A stretch of 64,000 nucleotides of DNA from Paenibacillus sp. L3-i20. Its GTDB lineage: Bacteria > Bacillota > Bacilli > Paenibacillales > Paenibacillaceae. This document shows, piece after piece, positions 32,780-42,090 of this stretch; the stretch's first letter is position 1, and every line of letters starts with the position of its first letter. Location of the stretch: NCBI RefSeq assembly GCF_022180385.2, contig NZ_BQME02000002.1:558001-622000 (forward strand). Direction: 5' to 3'. Position numbers and translations under genes: made by a program. The notes beneath the pieces were generated by a model, which saw only the letters and a program-made list of their open reading frames with translations, was not told the DNA's origin and did no database searches.

Positions 32780-33868
32780 ATGCTCGAACGATATGGACAC
32801 GGTGGGGATTTACGTACGGCGGCAGAATCATATGGCTTGTCGGTAAATAGCTTCCTTGATTTCAGTTCTAATATGAATCCGCTTGGTCCACCCAACATCA
32901 TTCACGATGTGCTTGTAAACTATGTGAGAGAGATTCACAATTACCCTGACCCGGCTGTTCGTGGTTTGCGGGACAAGCTTTCGTTGTTGCATCAAGTTGA
33001 TGCAACTTCCCTGCTCATTGGCAATGGTGCTGCCGAGCTTATTGATTTAGTGATACGGGCTCTTAAACCAACTAGTGTCACAGTTGCTGTTCCTTGCTTC
33101 GCAGAATATGCGGATGCGGCTCGTAAACAGGGTGCAGTTGTAAATGAATTGCCATTGAACTCAGAGTCTGGGTTTGTGCTCGATGAAAAGTGGGTACAAC
33201 ATGCGATTGAAACAAGTCATGGGGATGTTTATATGCTTGGTTCACCCAATAATCCAACAGGTAGACTTGTTCATCCCGATCTTATTATGCAATTGCTCGA
33301 AAGTGGAGCAATTGTCATTATCGACGAAGCATTTATGGACTTTGTCTCTGAGGATAAAGGTGTATCGCTAGTCGAGAGAGCATCTACACATCACAAATTG
33401 TTTGTAATTCGATCAATGACTAAATTTTATTCGATTTCCGGTATTAGACTTGGCTATATGGTAGGACATCCCGACAACATGCAAGTTCTTCGTGAATTGC
33501 AAGTTCCTTGGAGTGTTAATTCCTTGGCTCAGCTAATTGGTGAGGCTGTTCTTGACCAGCAATCATTCGCAATTGAAACGATGAAATGGTTACAAATAGA
33601 GCGAACATGGATGATTACTAAGCTAGTGGGGCTAGGTTTCGAGGTATGTCCAAGCGAGGCGAACTATTTGTTGCTTCGGTTGCCTGCTTCGATGAATATA
33701 GATGCTCGCCAGCTTCAGGGTGAACTTGGGCGTAAAGGTGTGCTTATACGTGATGCTTCGTTGTTCCCCGGCTTGGATGAGCGATACATTAGAGTAGCGG
33801 TTAAACTTAGAGGGCAGAATGAAAAGCTGCTGTCTGAGTTTAATAAACTTTTGCCAACAGGAGTGTGA
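32780..33868 (+). CDS. cobD: threonine-phosphate decarboxylase, PLP enzyme (362 aa)
   Basis: A class I/II aminotransferase fold in the histidinol-phosphate aminotransferase group, but with cobalamin context. The opening HGGDL...FLDFSSNMNPLGPP is the typical CobD start. GNGAAELIDLV binds PLP phosphate, GSPNNPTGR and IDEAFMDF contribute the pyridine contacts, and the Schiff-base Lys is in RSMTKFYSISGIRLGY. It makes aminopropanol phosphate for CbiB. GGGGTAG lies before ATG 32780. The cobQ gene starts immediately after its stop. Confidence 0.92.
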   Translation: MLERYGHGGDLRTAAESYGLSVNSFLDFSSNMNPLGPPNIIHDVLVNYVREIHNYPDPAVRGLRDKLSLLHQVDATSLLIGNGAAELIDLVIRALKPTSVTVAVPCFAEYADAARKQGAVVNELPLNSESGFVLDEKWVQHAIETSHGDVYMLGSPNNPTGRLVHPDLIMQLLESGAIVIIDEAFMDFVSEDKGVSLVERASTHHKLFVIRSMTKFYSISGIRLGYMVGHPDNMQVLRELQVPWSVNSLAQLIGEAVLDQQSFAIETMKWLQIERTWMITKLVGLGFEVCPSEANYLLLRLPASMNIDARQLQGELGRKGVLIRDASLFPGLDERYIRVAVKLRGQNEKLLSEFNKLLPTGV

Positions 33869-35485
33869 ATGATGGAATCAATAAATAGTTCAAGTGAGGA
33901 TTCGGCTACTGGTCAAACGATAATGATTCAAGGAACAGCATCGGATGTGGGCAAAAGTTTAGTAACAGCGGCACTCTGTCGCATTTTCACCCAAGACGGC
34001 TGGAAGACAGCACCTTTCAAATCGCAAAACATGTCGCTTAATTCCTATGTGACGTGGGATGGCAAAGAAATCGGTCGTGCGCAAGGTATGCAAGCAGATG
34101 CTTGCGGGATATTGGCAACAACGGATATGAATCCGATTCTTCTCAAACCTACGAAAGAAATGTCTTCTCAGGTAGTCGTACATGGAGTTCCGCTGAAAGA
34201 ATATGAAGCGAGAGAATATCGTGAAGAGTATCTCCCCATTGCTGGAGGTATTGTGAGAGAAGCACTTGGTCGACTAAGATCGGCCTACGATATCGTCATA
34301 TTGGAGGGTGCGGGAAGTCCTGCGGAAATCAACTTGAAGGACAAAGATATTGTGAACATGCGGATGGCTGCATGGGCGAATGCTCCTGTTATATTAGTTG
34401 CGGACATTGATAGGGGTGGCGTATTTGCTTCTATTGTAGGTACTCTCGAACTTCTTGAGCAAGGGGAACGTGACCGCATTTGCGGATTTATCATTAATAA
34501 ATTTCGTGGCGATGTGTCACTATTGCAGCCAGGGCTTGACTGGCTTGAGGAGCGAACGGGCAAGCCTGTGCTTGGCGTAATTCCTTTTATTCACGGATTA
34601 GAACTTGAGGATGAAGATTCACTTGCATTATACAAAGCAGAAGTAACGGGGAGCCAGCAAAGAGATAATGAACGGCACCATCCAGTTGTTATTGATATCG
34701 CTGTCATACGGCTTCCGCGTATTTCCAACTTTACAGATGTTGATCCGCTCCGTTTCGAAAAGGATGTACGGTTGCGCTTTATTGACCAGCCATATCAATG
34801 GGGGAAGCCTGATATTATTATTTTGCCGGGCAGCAAAAGTACGGTAGTAGATTTGATGTGGCTGCGTGAGCAAGGACTCGCTGACTTGGTTCTCAGCCAT
34901 ATTGCGAGCGGTGGTTCAGTAGTTGGGCTTTGTGGAGGATATGAAATGATGGGAGAACGGCTCCTTGATCCTGCACAAGTGGAATCCAGTCTAGTTGAAA
35001 CAGAAGGGCTACACCTATTTCCATTCGAAGTTGTTTTCTTAGAGACGAAACGAACAGAACGGGTTGCAGGTTTTACAGAGTTATTTTCATCTGGAGAAAA
35101 GATAGCTATTGAAGGTTATGAAATACATATGGGTCAAATAAGACACTTAATAATAGAGCCATATCAGCCATTCTTGCTTCGGAAGAAGTTCATTCAAGAT
35201 GAATCAAATGATGATGTTATGGACTATGAGGCAGAGGGTGTAACTACGAAGGATGGTCGAGTATGGGGAACGTTTCTTCATGGTGTCCTACATAATGACG
35301 ACTTCCGCAGAAATTGGCTGAATGATGTTCGCAAGTTGAAGGGGCTTGACCCACTTGGAGGGGAACTTCGCTTCAACGAACGGAGGGAAGCTGCCTTTAA
35401 TACGTTAGCCGAGCATGTTCGTAACCATGTAAAGCTCTCTCGCATTTACGAAATAGTAGAGAGTCATCGAGAGGAGTCAGTATGA
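33869..35485 (+). CDS. cobQ: cobyric acid synthase (538 aa)
   Basis: An N-terminal AAA-type P-loop domain (MIQGTASDVGKSLVTAALCR near 20-40, then APFKSQNMSLNS) activates the carboxylates. The C-terminal glutaminase domain is of the triad type, with the nucleophile Cys in VVGLCGGYEMMG and His in GTFLHGVLHND. CobQ amidates side chains b, d, e and g of adenosylcobyrinic a,c-diamide. Since ring-synthesis genes are not in this window, its substrate must come from elsewhere in the genome or from salvage. Overlaps cbiZ by four bases. Confidence 0.92.
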   Translation: MMESINSSSEDSATGQTIMIQGTASDVGKSLVTAALCRIFTQDGWKTAPFKSQNMSLNSYVTWDGKEIGRAQGMQADACGILATTDMNPILLKPTKEMSSQVVVHGVPLKEYEAREYREEYLPIAGGIVREALGRLRSAYDIVILEGAGSPAEINLKDKDIVNMRMAAWANAPVILVADIDRGGVFASIVGTLELLEQGERDRICGFIINKFRGDVSLLQPGLDWLEERTGKPVLGVIPFIHGLELEDEDSLALYKAEVTGSQQRDNERHHPVVIDIAVIRLPRISNFTDVDPLRFEKDVRLRFIDQPYQWGKPDIIILPGSKSTVVDLMWLREQGLADLVLSHIASGGSVVGLCGGYEMMGERLLDPAQVESSLVETEGLHLFPFEVVFLETKRTERVAGFTELFSSGEKIAIEGYEIHMGQIRHLIIEPYQPFLLRKKFIQDESNDDVMDYEAEGVTTKDGRVWGTFLHGVLHNDDFRRNWLNDVRKLKGLDPLGGELRFNERREAAFNTLAEHVRNHVKLSRIYEIVESHREESV

Positions 35486-36192
35486 CGCAACCATTCCGCA
35501 GAGAAACCATTTATCAATCAAGTCATTGGTCAGGAGTAAGATTAAAGTTGGAAGAGGATCGAATCGAGATGACACTTCCGCAGTTGATGCATACGCTCAG
35601 CAGCTGTGTTCTTCCAGGTGGATTTTCGTATGCGAACAATATTGTCAATTGGAAAGTCCCGTTACATTATAATTGTACAGATCCGATAGCCGATTTAGAG
35701 CAACAATGTGCAAATTGGGGCTTCAATCCCTCAAACACCGTAGGTTTTATTACTGCTGCGAAGCTAACTCATGCCTCTATTATTGAGCATGAGGGTGATC
35801 ACTTTCGACTACTTTGCTGCACAACGGTAGGTACTAGAAATGCGGCAAGAGCAGGATTACCGAGAGAAGTGTATTCCGCATATACGGCTGGTACAATTAA
35901 TACGATTGTTGCTATCGATGGACAGATGACACAATCTGCGATGGTAAATGCGGTCATTACTGCGACAGAAGCAAAGGCAGCCGCTCTTCAAGAGCTAGCA
36001 ATTGTGGAACGAATAAGCGGAGAGATTGCAACAGGTACTACGACTGACGCTATTGCGATCTGTGTGAGCCAGCACAGCAGTTGGAATGCAGTACATGCCT
36101 ATGCCGGTGCAGCGACATCGATTGGCTGCGCAATTGGTGAAGCCGTCTATAAATCAGTCATTGAAGCTGGAGGAACGCAAGACGAGGTCTAA
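35482..36192 (+). CDS. cbiZ: adenosylcobinamide amidohydrolase CbiZ (236 aa)
   Basis: The family pattern is clear: LSSCVLPGGFSYANNIVNWK near 35-55, GFITAAKLTHASI, the Cys pair plus TVGTRNAARAG, and the TEAKAAALQELAI segment. CbiZ removes the aminopropanol side chain from (pseudo)cobamides so that adenosylcobyric acid can be re-used. With CbiB, CobU, CobT and CobS the operon can therefore remodel imported corrinoids to carry the cell's preferred lower ligand. It is the last gene of the cluster; the 219 bases after it show no clear terminator. Confidence 0.92.
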   Translation: MTQPFRRETIYQSSHWSGVRLKLEEDRIEMTLPQLMHTLSSCVLPGGFSYANNIVNWKVPLHYNCTDPIADLEQQCANWGFNPSNTVGFITAAKLTHASIIEHEGDHFRLLCCTTVGTRNAARAGLPREVYSAYTAGTINTIVAIDGQMTQSAMVNAVITATEAKAAALQELAIVERISGEIATGTTTDAIAICVSQHSSWNAVHAYAGAATSIGCAIGEAVYKSVIEAGGTQDEV

Positions 36193-36411
36193 TAGAGCGT
36201 CAAATGGTTACCCTGATAGTAATAAGAGACCGCTTTCTATCGAAATATTTGCCTGACTTCTATTATGTCTTTAGCATGCTTTACTGGGATATTATCGAAG
36301 CAGGGGAAAGATCGTGCAACTTTTCCTTAAGCTTTGCGTCTATTCGATAGTGTAAAGAGAGATCGAGAGTCGTTGTGACTTTAATTACCGAAAGACAGAG
36401 GAGATGTTTTG

Positions 36412-38193
36412 ATGTTGCACGACAGATGGAGTACGAAGAAGAAAACAGCTGCGATGCTGTTATCACTGATGCTTATGACCGCCCCATTAAGTCAAGTATC
36501 AGCGCAAGACCCGCCAATAACTGCTGGAACAACATATGTCGTGTTTTACGTGGATAATAAGGAAGCTTTTCTTGATGGCAAGCAAGTAACTCTTGATTCA
36601 CCGGCAGTTATCAAAAAAGGTAGAACTTACGTACCTGCCAAATTTCTAGGTGATGCTTTTGGAATGAAGGTAGAGTGGCAGCCAGCAACTAGAACTATTC
36701 TGATGGAAACGCCGACGCATGAAATTTTGCTCGACACCGTTAACAAAAAGGCTTGGGTAAACGGTCTTGAGTTTCCATTTGATGATGTAGCTATGTTATC
36801 CAATGGTCGATTGCTTATTAAGCTCACTTGGTTGTCCGATTATATGGGTGCCAAATATACTTACAATAATGAGCTTCGTCGTGTTGATGTCATTCATGTG
36901 AATAAGCCGGATGGTAACTATAATCCTGATCAAAATAATTCGGCTCCAATTGCGAAATTCGCATTTGGCAAACAAACTTATCGTATAGGCGAGCCAATCA
37001 AATATATTAATTTAAGTTATGATCCAGATGCTGAAGGTTTAAAGTTTGTTTGGACGGGCAAGGAAGAAGTGTTTTTTAAAGCGGGCACTTATCCGGTTAC
37101 ATTAACTGCAACAGACAAAAATGGCAGCGTAAGCGCTACTTATACGCGCAATCTTGTAATTGAAGATGAAGTTTATTTAAATGAAGTGGAATACCCTGTA
37201 TATACGAAGCCGGTTGGTGGATATATAGCGACGGATTGGAAAACGTTGTATAAACATTATTTTGACCTGCCAGACGTAACAAAGACGGTTAAAGAAGATA
37301 AATCTCGTACGTTGTTGTTAAGCGATAGTCCTGAGACGTTTGAAGAAAAAGGAATTTTGTATCAGGATACGATAAACGGAAAAGGCCGCTTGTATGCCGA
37401 TCATTTGAACGGAACAGATCAAACCGTTGGGTTTGCAATTCTTGCAACAAATAATACGGATAAGCCAGTTACCGTTACAACAACGAACAAAGGTGAAGTG
37501 TATCCATCCATCTATGCTCATTTGATCGGCAGTGAAGTGATGGTTGATTATTTAATGGATGATGCCCTAGAAGAGACAATGACGATTCCGGCAGGCAGCA
37601 CTTTTGTCTATAAACAGTTTCCGGACTTCTACCCTGGTCAGGGTGTTAATCTCATGTACGATGTGGAGACTGATGGAGAGCTTCAGTTTACATTCGCTGC
37701 GGATGATACAGTGTCTGAGAACATGATCAACTTGTCTAAGCTTCCGTTCAAAGGTCATATTCGAGGTACATTCCAAATTGCAGGATTTGACTGGAATATT
37801 GATGTTTCAAAAGAAGGATTGACGAAGCCGAAAAAAATTATTATTGGAGACGGCAAGGTTGACCCTTTCCAACAAGGCTATGATCCACAACGTGGCACAG
37901 ATGCGACACTATGGGGGAACTATGGAACTGTGTATAAAATCCATGCCGATAAACCTAGAAAAATGGCGATTATGATTCTTGCCAAAGGCGGTGCTTTCAA
38001 GGGGCCGTTCAAAATTAATGGCGAGATGGTCAAAGTACCAGCTTCCGGTGTACTTACCGCATTCGATGGAATGATTATGTTAGCGAAAACAACGGGTAAA
38101 GAGGAAAACCTAGATATTGAGTTCAGCCCTCCAGCTGGATCTGCATTCCCAATTAACCTAATCTTCTATCCACTGGATGATCGTGCGCAATAA
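36412..38193 (+). CDS. secreted copper-amine-oxidase-N / PKD-domain protein (593 aa)
   Basis: ATG 36412 is preferred to TTG 36409 by spacing to GAGGAG. The signal peptide is at residues 1-30 (LLSLMLMTAPLSQVSAQ). A copper amine oxidase N-terminal-like (stalk) domain lies at about 45-155 (VIKKGRTYVPAKFLGDAFGM) and a PKD-like domain at about 180-255 (NSAPIAKFAFGKQTY...TATDKNGSVSATY). About 330 beta-rich residues follow without a known family. Likely an exported, wall-associated protein; no catalytic site is visible and the amine-oxidase name refers only to the stalk. Followed by its own terminator. Confidence 0.8.
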   Translation: MLHDRWSTKKKTAAMLLSLMLMTAPLSQVSAQDPPITAGTTYVVFYVDNKEAFLDGKQVTLDSPAVIKKGRTYVPAKFLGDAFGMKVEWQPATRTILMETPTHEILLDTVNKKAWVNGLEFPFDDVAMLSNGRLLIKLTWLSDYMGAKYTYNNELRRVDVIHVNKPDGNYNPDQNNSAPIAKFAFGKQTYRIGEPIKYINLSYDPDAEGLKFVWTGKEEVFFKAGTYPVTLTATDKNGSVSATYTRNLVIEDEVYLNEVEYPVYTKPVGGYIATDWKTLYKHYFDLPDVTKTVKEDKSRTLLLSDSPETFEEKGILYQDTINGKGRLYADHLNGTDQTVGFAILATNNTDKPVTVTTTNKGEVYPSIYAHLIGSEVMVDYLMDDALEETMTIPAGSTFVYKQFPDFYPGQGVNLMYDVETDGELQFTFAADDTVSENMINLSKLPFKGHIRGTFQIAGFDWNIDVSKEGLTKPKKIIIGDGKVDPFQQGYDPQRGTDATLWGNYGTVYKIHADKPRKMAIMILAKGGAFKGPFKINGEMVKVPASGVLTAFDGMIMLAKTTGKEENLDIEFSPPAGSAFPINLIFYPLDDRAQ

Positions 38194-38200
38194 AACAATA

Positions 38201-38238
38201 AAAAGCATCGCGGCTCTGTTGGAGCAGCGATGCTTTTT
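38201..38238 (+). terminator. intrinsic terminator
   Basis: AAAAGCATCGC pairs with GCGATGCTTTT; T-tract TTTTT. Confidence 0.9.
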
Positions 38239-38320
38239 GGCCGACAAGGGTTAATGGCGGTGGACAAATGAGTAGTACAAGAGGTAGACTAGTAGATCAG
38301 TGAAAAGCAAGGAGTTGCTT

Positions 38321-39169
38321 ATGGATAATCAACAAAAGACGCAGTCGACCTCGAATGGAAATAGTCGTCTGACTGCTAAACAAATCAAGATAGTGATCGG
38401 AGTATTTGTATCCTTGCTTGTTGTATCTGGTATTTTATTTTATTTTTTACTGACTTCCTTAAGTAGTCGGAATCCGGGTGTTGAAGCTCCATTAGAAGCT
38501 ATCAAACAATACAACTATTCAGCGGTAGAAGCAACTAACGGTATGAAAATTCATGTGCTCGCAACTAAACCCGCTTTTGTTACATTAGAAGTTATTAATG
38601 AAAATGTTTCATTAAGCGAAAAGGTCGGCGTCAATGGCGGTTTTTTTTATGGGGAAGCGCTTATGAGTATGAGTGTTGTTAACGGTCATGCAGTGAATGG
38701 TGAGATGAATGGTTATGGCAGCGGTGGGGTCAATATGAAGTATGCTCGTGGAACTTTAGTGTGGGACGGCGAATCAAATGCATTAAGCGTTCAGGTCGTT
38801 TCCAAAGCAAACGAGGTAAAGGTGAAAGATCACTCTCGCTTCTGGGCTCAAGGCGGCATCAGTATGAGTCTTGGCAATGATGCCGGCTGGGAAAAACAGT
38901 CGCAGCTTGAACATGCACCTTTCGCTGAAGACGATCGACTGCGTTCTGGCGCTGTATATGATGACAAAGGCACATTATATCTACTCGTCAGCGAAACGGA
39001 AGGTTCACTTGAAATGTTCCGTACTGCAATTGTAGAGAAGATTGGCGCAGGGAGACTCGTTGACGGTATATTTCTAGATGGTGACGGCTCTTCACAGTTA
39101 TTAAGTAAAGAAAAAGCTTTGCCAGGCGACAATCGTCCAGTGGTACAAATGCTTCGTATTATGAAATAG
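38321..39169 (+). CDS. phosphodiester glycosidase (NAGPA-like) family protein (282 aa)
   Basis: ATG 38321 follows AGGAG by 7 bases; an in-frame GTG at 38300 would add seven residues without a site. One N-terminal membrane anchor (about 23-45) leaves the domain outside the cell. Signature blocks are KVGVNGGFFYGEALM near 110 and LVDGIFLDGDGSSQLL near 255, where the Asp cluster and G-G-F-F mark the active site of the N-acetylglucosamine-1-phosphodiester alpha-N-acetylglucosaminidase family. In bacteria these act on wall or capsule glycans; the exact substrate is unknown. Confidence 0.85.
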   Translation: MDNQQKTQSTSNGNSRLTAKQIKIVIGVFVSLLVVSGILFYFLLTSLSSRNPGVEAPLEAIKQYNYSAVEATNGMKIHVLATKPAFVTLEVINENVSLSEKVGVNGGFFYGEALMSMSVVNGHAVNGEMNGYGSGGVNMKYARGTLVWDGESNALSVQVVSKANEVKVKDHSRFWAQGGISMSLGNDAGWEKQSQLEHAPFAEDDRLRSGAVYDDKGTLYLLVSETEGSLEMFRTAIVEKIGAGRLVDGIFLDGDGSSQLLSKEKALPGDNRPVVQMLRIMK

Positions 39170-39196
39170 CAATTCGTGTAGATGAGGGGTAATGAA

Positions 39197-41689
39197 ATGA
39201 AGCATTTGCCTATCGACGAGGTGCTTCCGCAGCTCCTTGAATCACTGAACAGCGGGTTGAATGCAGTGCTTATAGCAGAACCTGGTGCCGGAAAAACAAC
39301 TAGAGTACCATTGGCTCTGCTTAACCAGCCTTGGCTATCGAACAAACGAATTATTCTACTTGAGCCGCGCAGGTTAGCTGCTCGTTCTGCGGCATTATTT
39401 ATGGCGCAATCTTTGGGTGAGCAGGTAGGCGAGACGGTCGGCTACCGTGTTCGCATGGATCGTAAGGTTGGACCAGGAACGATCATCGAAGTCGTTACAG
39501 AAGGTATTCTTACAAGGATGCTGCAGAGCGATCCTGCACTTGAAGATGTTGGTGTCATTATATTCGATGAATTTCATGAACGTAATTTACATAGTGATCT
39601 TGGTCTCGCACTTTGTCTACAGTCGCAAGGACTTCTTCGTGAAGATCTACGGCTGCTCGTGATGTCTGCTACGCTTGCGGAGGGGCCAATCGCTGAATTG
39701 CTCGGCGGTGCTCCAATTATATCTAGCAAAGGCCGAACATTTCCTGTCGAAACCTACTACTCAAGCATGCGAATAAGTGGAGGGATTGAATCCCAAGTGG
39801 GGAAAACCATTATCGACGCTCTTCGCAAGCATGAAGGTGACATTCTTGCCTTCTTGCCAGGTGTTCCCGAAATTAGAAGAACAATACGCTATTTATCTCA
39901 GCAAAGTTTGCCACCCAATACGAAAGTGTCGGAGCTGCATGGCAGCTTGTCACTTGAACAGCAGGGCGAAGCAATTGCCGCGTGTTCCGAACATGAAAGA
40001 AAGGTTGTTCTCGCAACCTCTATTGCAGAATCCAGCTTAACAGTTGAAGGTGTCAAAATTGTTGTGGATAGTGGACTTATGCGAATATCCCGTTTCTCCC
40101 CACGAACTGGAATGAGTCATCTGGAGACAGTTGCAGTATCGAAGGCATCTGCTGATCAACGACGTGGACGTGCGGGGAGACAAGCTCCCGGCGTCTGCTA
40201 TCGGTTATGGACGGAAGTCGAACATGCTCATTTGCTTGATCAAGGAAGACCGGAGATCGTTGATGCGGATTTATCATCTTTGGCATTAGAGCTTGCAGTA
40301 TGGGGAGTAAGAGATCCGATGGAGCTGCAATGGTTAACACCGCCTCCACCAATCGCTTTCAATCATGCCAATCTGTTGTTGAAGCAGCTTAAGGCACTTA
40401 CAACGGAAGGAACTCCTACAATTGAAGGAATACGTATTGCAAAGCTTGGCATCCATCCGCGACTAGGTGCGATGTTGCTTGCTGCGACAGATCATGGAAT
40501 GTTGCAACATGGTTGTGAGCTAGCCTCTTTGCTAAGTGACAGAGATCTCTTGCCTAGCGAAAGAAACGTAGATATCCAGCTCCGACTTGACTTGCTAAAT
40601 GTTGCTGACAGAAGTAACGGAGCTGCACAACGGATAAAAGCACAAGCAGCACAGTGGGAATGGATGCTCCATTCGTTTATGAAGGATGGTAGTGCAACTA
40701 AAGAGAACATAGGTCGCAAGTCGACTTTATCTATTGGTGCTTTACTTGCTATTGCCTATCCAGATCGGATTGCTCAGCGTAGAGGGGATGGACGTTATTT
40801 GCTTGCGAATGGAAGAGGTGCTCTTCTGCCAGAAGTACAACCACTTTCTCGCTATCAGTATTTGGTAGTGTGCGAGATGGACGATGCAGGTAGCGAGGGG
40901 AAAATACGTTCTGCAGCAGCGGTTGGAATAGATGTGCTTGAGGGACAACTATCGTCCTATTTACATGAAGAAGAAGTTGTGGAATGGGATGATGCTGCAA
41001 AGGCAGTGCGAGCGAGATATCGCTTAAGACTCGGGGCTTTGATTCTTAAGGAAGGTCCTGTTAACGGGCTCGATCTCGAAGCGGTTGCTGATGTATTAGT
41101 TGAAGCAATAGGTCAGAAGGGTATACAAATGTTGCCCTTTAATAAGCAATCTAAAGCATTGCTAGGTAGAATGAAACTTATGCAATTAAGTGGAGATAAG
41201 GATTGGCCTGATGTCTCCGAGGAAACGTTGCTTATGACGATGAAGCATTGGCTGAAACCTCATCTGTATGGACTAAAAAGTCAAGCTGATCTGCAAAAAC
41301 TATCAATGGGGCAATTACTTGGCAATATGCTCAGCTGGAAGCAAACGCAGGAGCTGGATGAGCACATTCCGACCCACTTCGTTGCGCCAAGCGGCTCTCG
41401 TATACCGATTGATTATAGTGATCCAGACAATCCTGTTCTAGCTGTCAGGTTGCAAGAGTTGTTTGGCTTAAAAGAAACGCCTAGTGTAGCGAGGGGAAAA
41501 CTTCCTATTACACTACATTTATTGTCCCCATCCCAACGTCCCGTTCAGGTGACACGAGATCTGGCAAGTTTTTGGGAACATGCTTATTTCGAGGTTAAAA
41601 AAGATTTGAAGGGACGTTATCCGAAGCATTATTGGCCGGACAACCCTCTCGAAGCAACAGCGACAAGTCGAGCGAAGCCTAGAACATAG
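39197..41689 (+). CDS. hrpB: ATP-dependent helicase HrpB (830 aa)
   Basis: ATG 39197 is chosen for the AGGGG site 6 bases upstream. A DEAH-box RNA helicase: motif I AEPGAGKTTRVPL (near 30-40), motif II DEFHERN, motif III SATL, motif V/VI ATSIAESSLTVEGV and RRGRAGRQAPG. A helicase-associated domain and the HrpB C-terminal domain (RLPITLHLLSPSQRPVQVTRDL) complete the family architecture at the usual length. Substrate RNAs are unknown. The gene runs in series with the phosphodiester glycosidase (27-base gap) and the DUF1294 gene (22 bases). Confidence 0.93.
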   Translation: MKHLPIDEVLPQLLESLNSGLNAVLIAEPGAGKTTRVPLALLNQPWLSNKRIILLEPRRLAARSAALFMAQSLGEQVGETVGYRVRMDRKVGPGTIIEVVTEGILTRMLQSDPALEDVGVIIFDEFHERNLHSDLGLALCLQSQGLLREDLRLLVMSATLAEGPIAELLGGAPIISSKGRTFPVETYYSSMRISGGIESQVGKTIIDALRKHEGDILAFLPGVPEIRRTIRYLSQQSLPPNTKVSELHGSLSLEQQGEAIAACSEHERKVVLATSIAESSLTVEGVKIVVDSGLMRISRFSPRTGMSHLETVAVSKASADQRRGRAGRQAPGVCYRLWTEVEHAHLLDQGRPEIVDADLSSLALELAVWGVRDPMELQWLTPPPPIAFNHANLLLKQLKALTTEGTPTIEGIRIAKLGIHPRLGAMLLAATDHGMLQHGCELASLLSDRDLLPSERNVDIQLRLDLLNVADRSNGAAQRIKAQAAQWEWMLHSFMKDGSATKENIGRKSTLSIGALLAIAYPDRIAQRRGDGRYLLANGRGALLPEVQPLSRYQYLVVCEMDDAGSEGKIRSAAAVGIDVLEGQLSSYLHEEEVVEWDDAAKAVRARYRLRLGALILKEGPVNGLDLEAVADVLVEAIGQKGIQMLPFNKQSKALLGRMKLMQLSGDKDWPDVSEETLLMTMKHWLKPHLYGLKSQADLQKLSMGQLLGNMLSWKQTQELDEHIPTHFVAPSGSRIPIDYSDPDNPVLAVRLQELFGLKETPSVARGKLPITLHLLSPSQRPVQVTRDLASFWEHAYFEVKKDLKGRYPKHYWPDNPLEATATSRAKPRT

Positions 41690-41711
41690 ATAGGAAAGGA
41701 GGGTGAAATCA

Positions 41712-42005
41712 ATGACATTGCTATACGTCATGATCGGATATTTAATCCTCTTGAACGGATACGGTTTTATTCTTATGGGACAAGACAAACAAAAGGCTAA
41801 GCGACGTACTAGGCGTGTTCCTGAGAAAAAGTTCTTTATCATAAGCGCCCTTGGTGGAGCGATTGGAATATGGTATGGTATGAAGAAGTGGCGTCATAAG
41901 ACGCAGCATCGTGCTTTTACAGTTGGCATACCTACTCTTGTCATTGTAAATATAATGATCATTGCGATAATGATATGGTTTTGGAAAACAAACTTAACCG
42001 GGTAA
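41712..42005 (+). CDS. DUF1294 membrane protein (97 aa)
   Basis: GGAGG lies about 9 bases before ATG 41712, which is preferred over GTG 41703 that abuts the site. Three membrane helices surround the conserved cytosolic motif MGQDKQKAKRRTRRVPEKKF and ALGGAIGIWYGMKKWRHKT, the signature of DUF1294. Function unknown. Closed by a terminator at 42041. Confidence 0.88.
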   Translation: MTLLYVMIGYLILLNGYGFILMGQDKQKAKRRTRRVPEKKFFIISALGGAIGIWYGMKKWRHKTQHRAFTVGIPTLVIVNIMIIAIMIWFWKTNLTG

Positions 42006-42040
42006 GTGACTATGATGGATACGACAGATTAACAAGTGAA

Positions 42041-42076
42041 GCTGAGCCCTCGCAAGAGGCTCGGCTCTTTATATTT
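42041..42076 (+). terminator. intrinsic terminator after the DUF1294 gene
   Basis: GCTGAGCC-loop-GGCTCGGC followed by TCTTTATATTT. Confidence 0.8.
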
Positions 42077-42090
42077 GGGAGGTAAATAAG

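Noticed and set aside
36193..36411. Possible riboswitch (GAAGCAGGGGAAAG) before the stalk/PKD gene
   Set aside because: No conserved core of a known class, such as the c-di-GMP aptamer, could be laid out; treated as ordinary leader.
38848..39345. 165-codon minus-strand frame across the glycosidase and hrpB starts
   Set aside because: It spans the ends of two clear plus-strand genes; the composition (Ser, Pro, Arg rich) is that of an antisense shadow.
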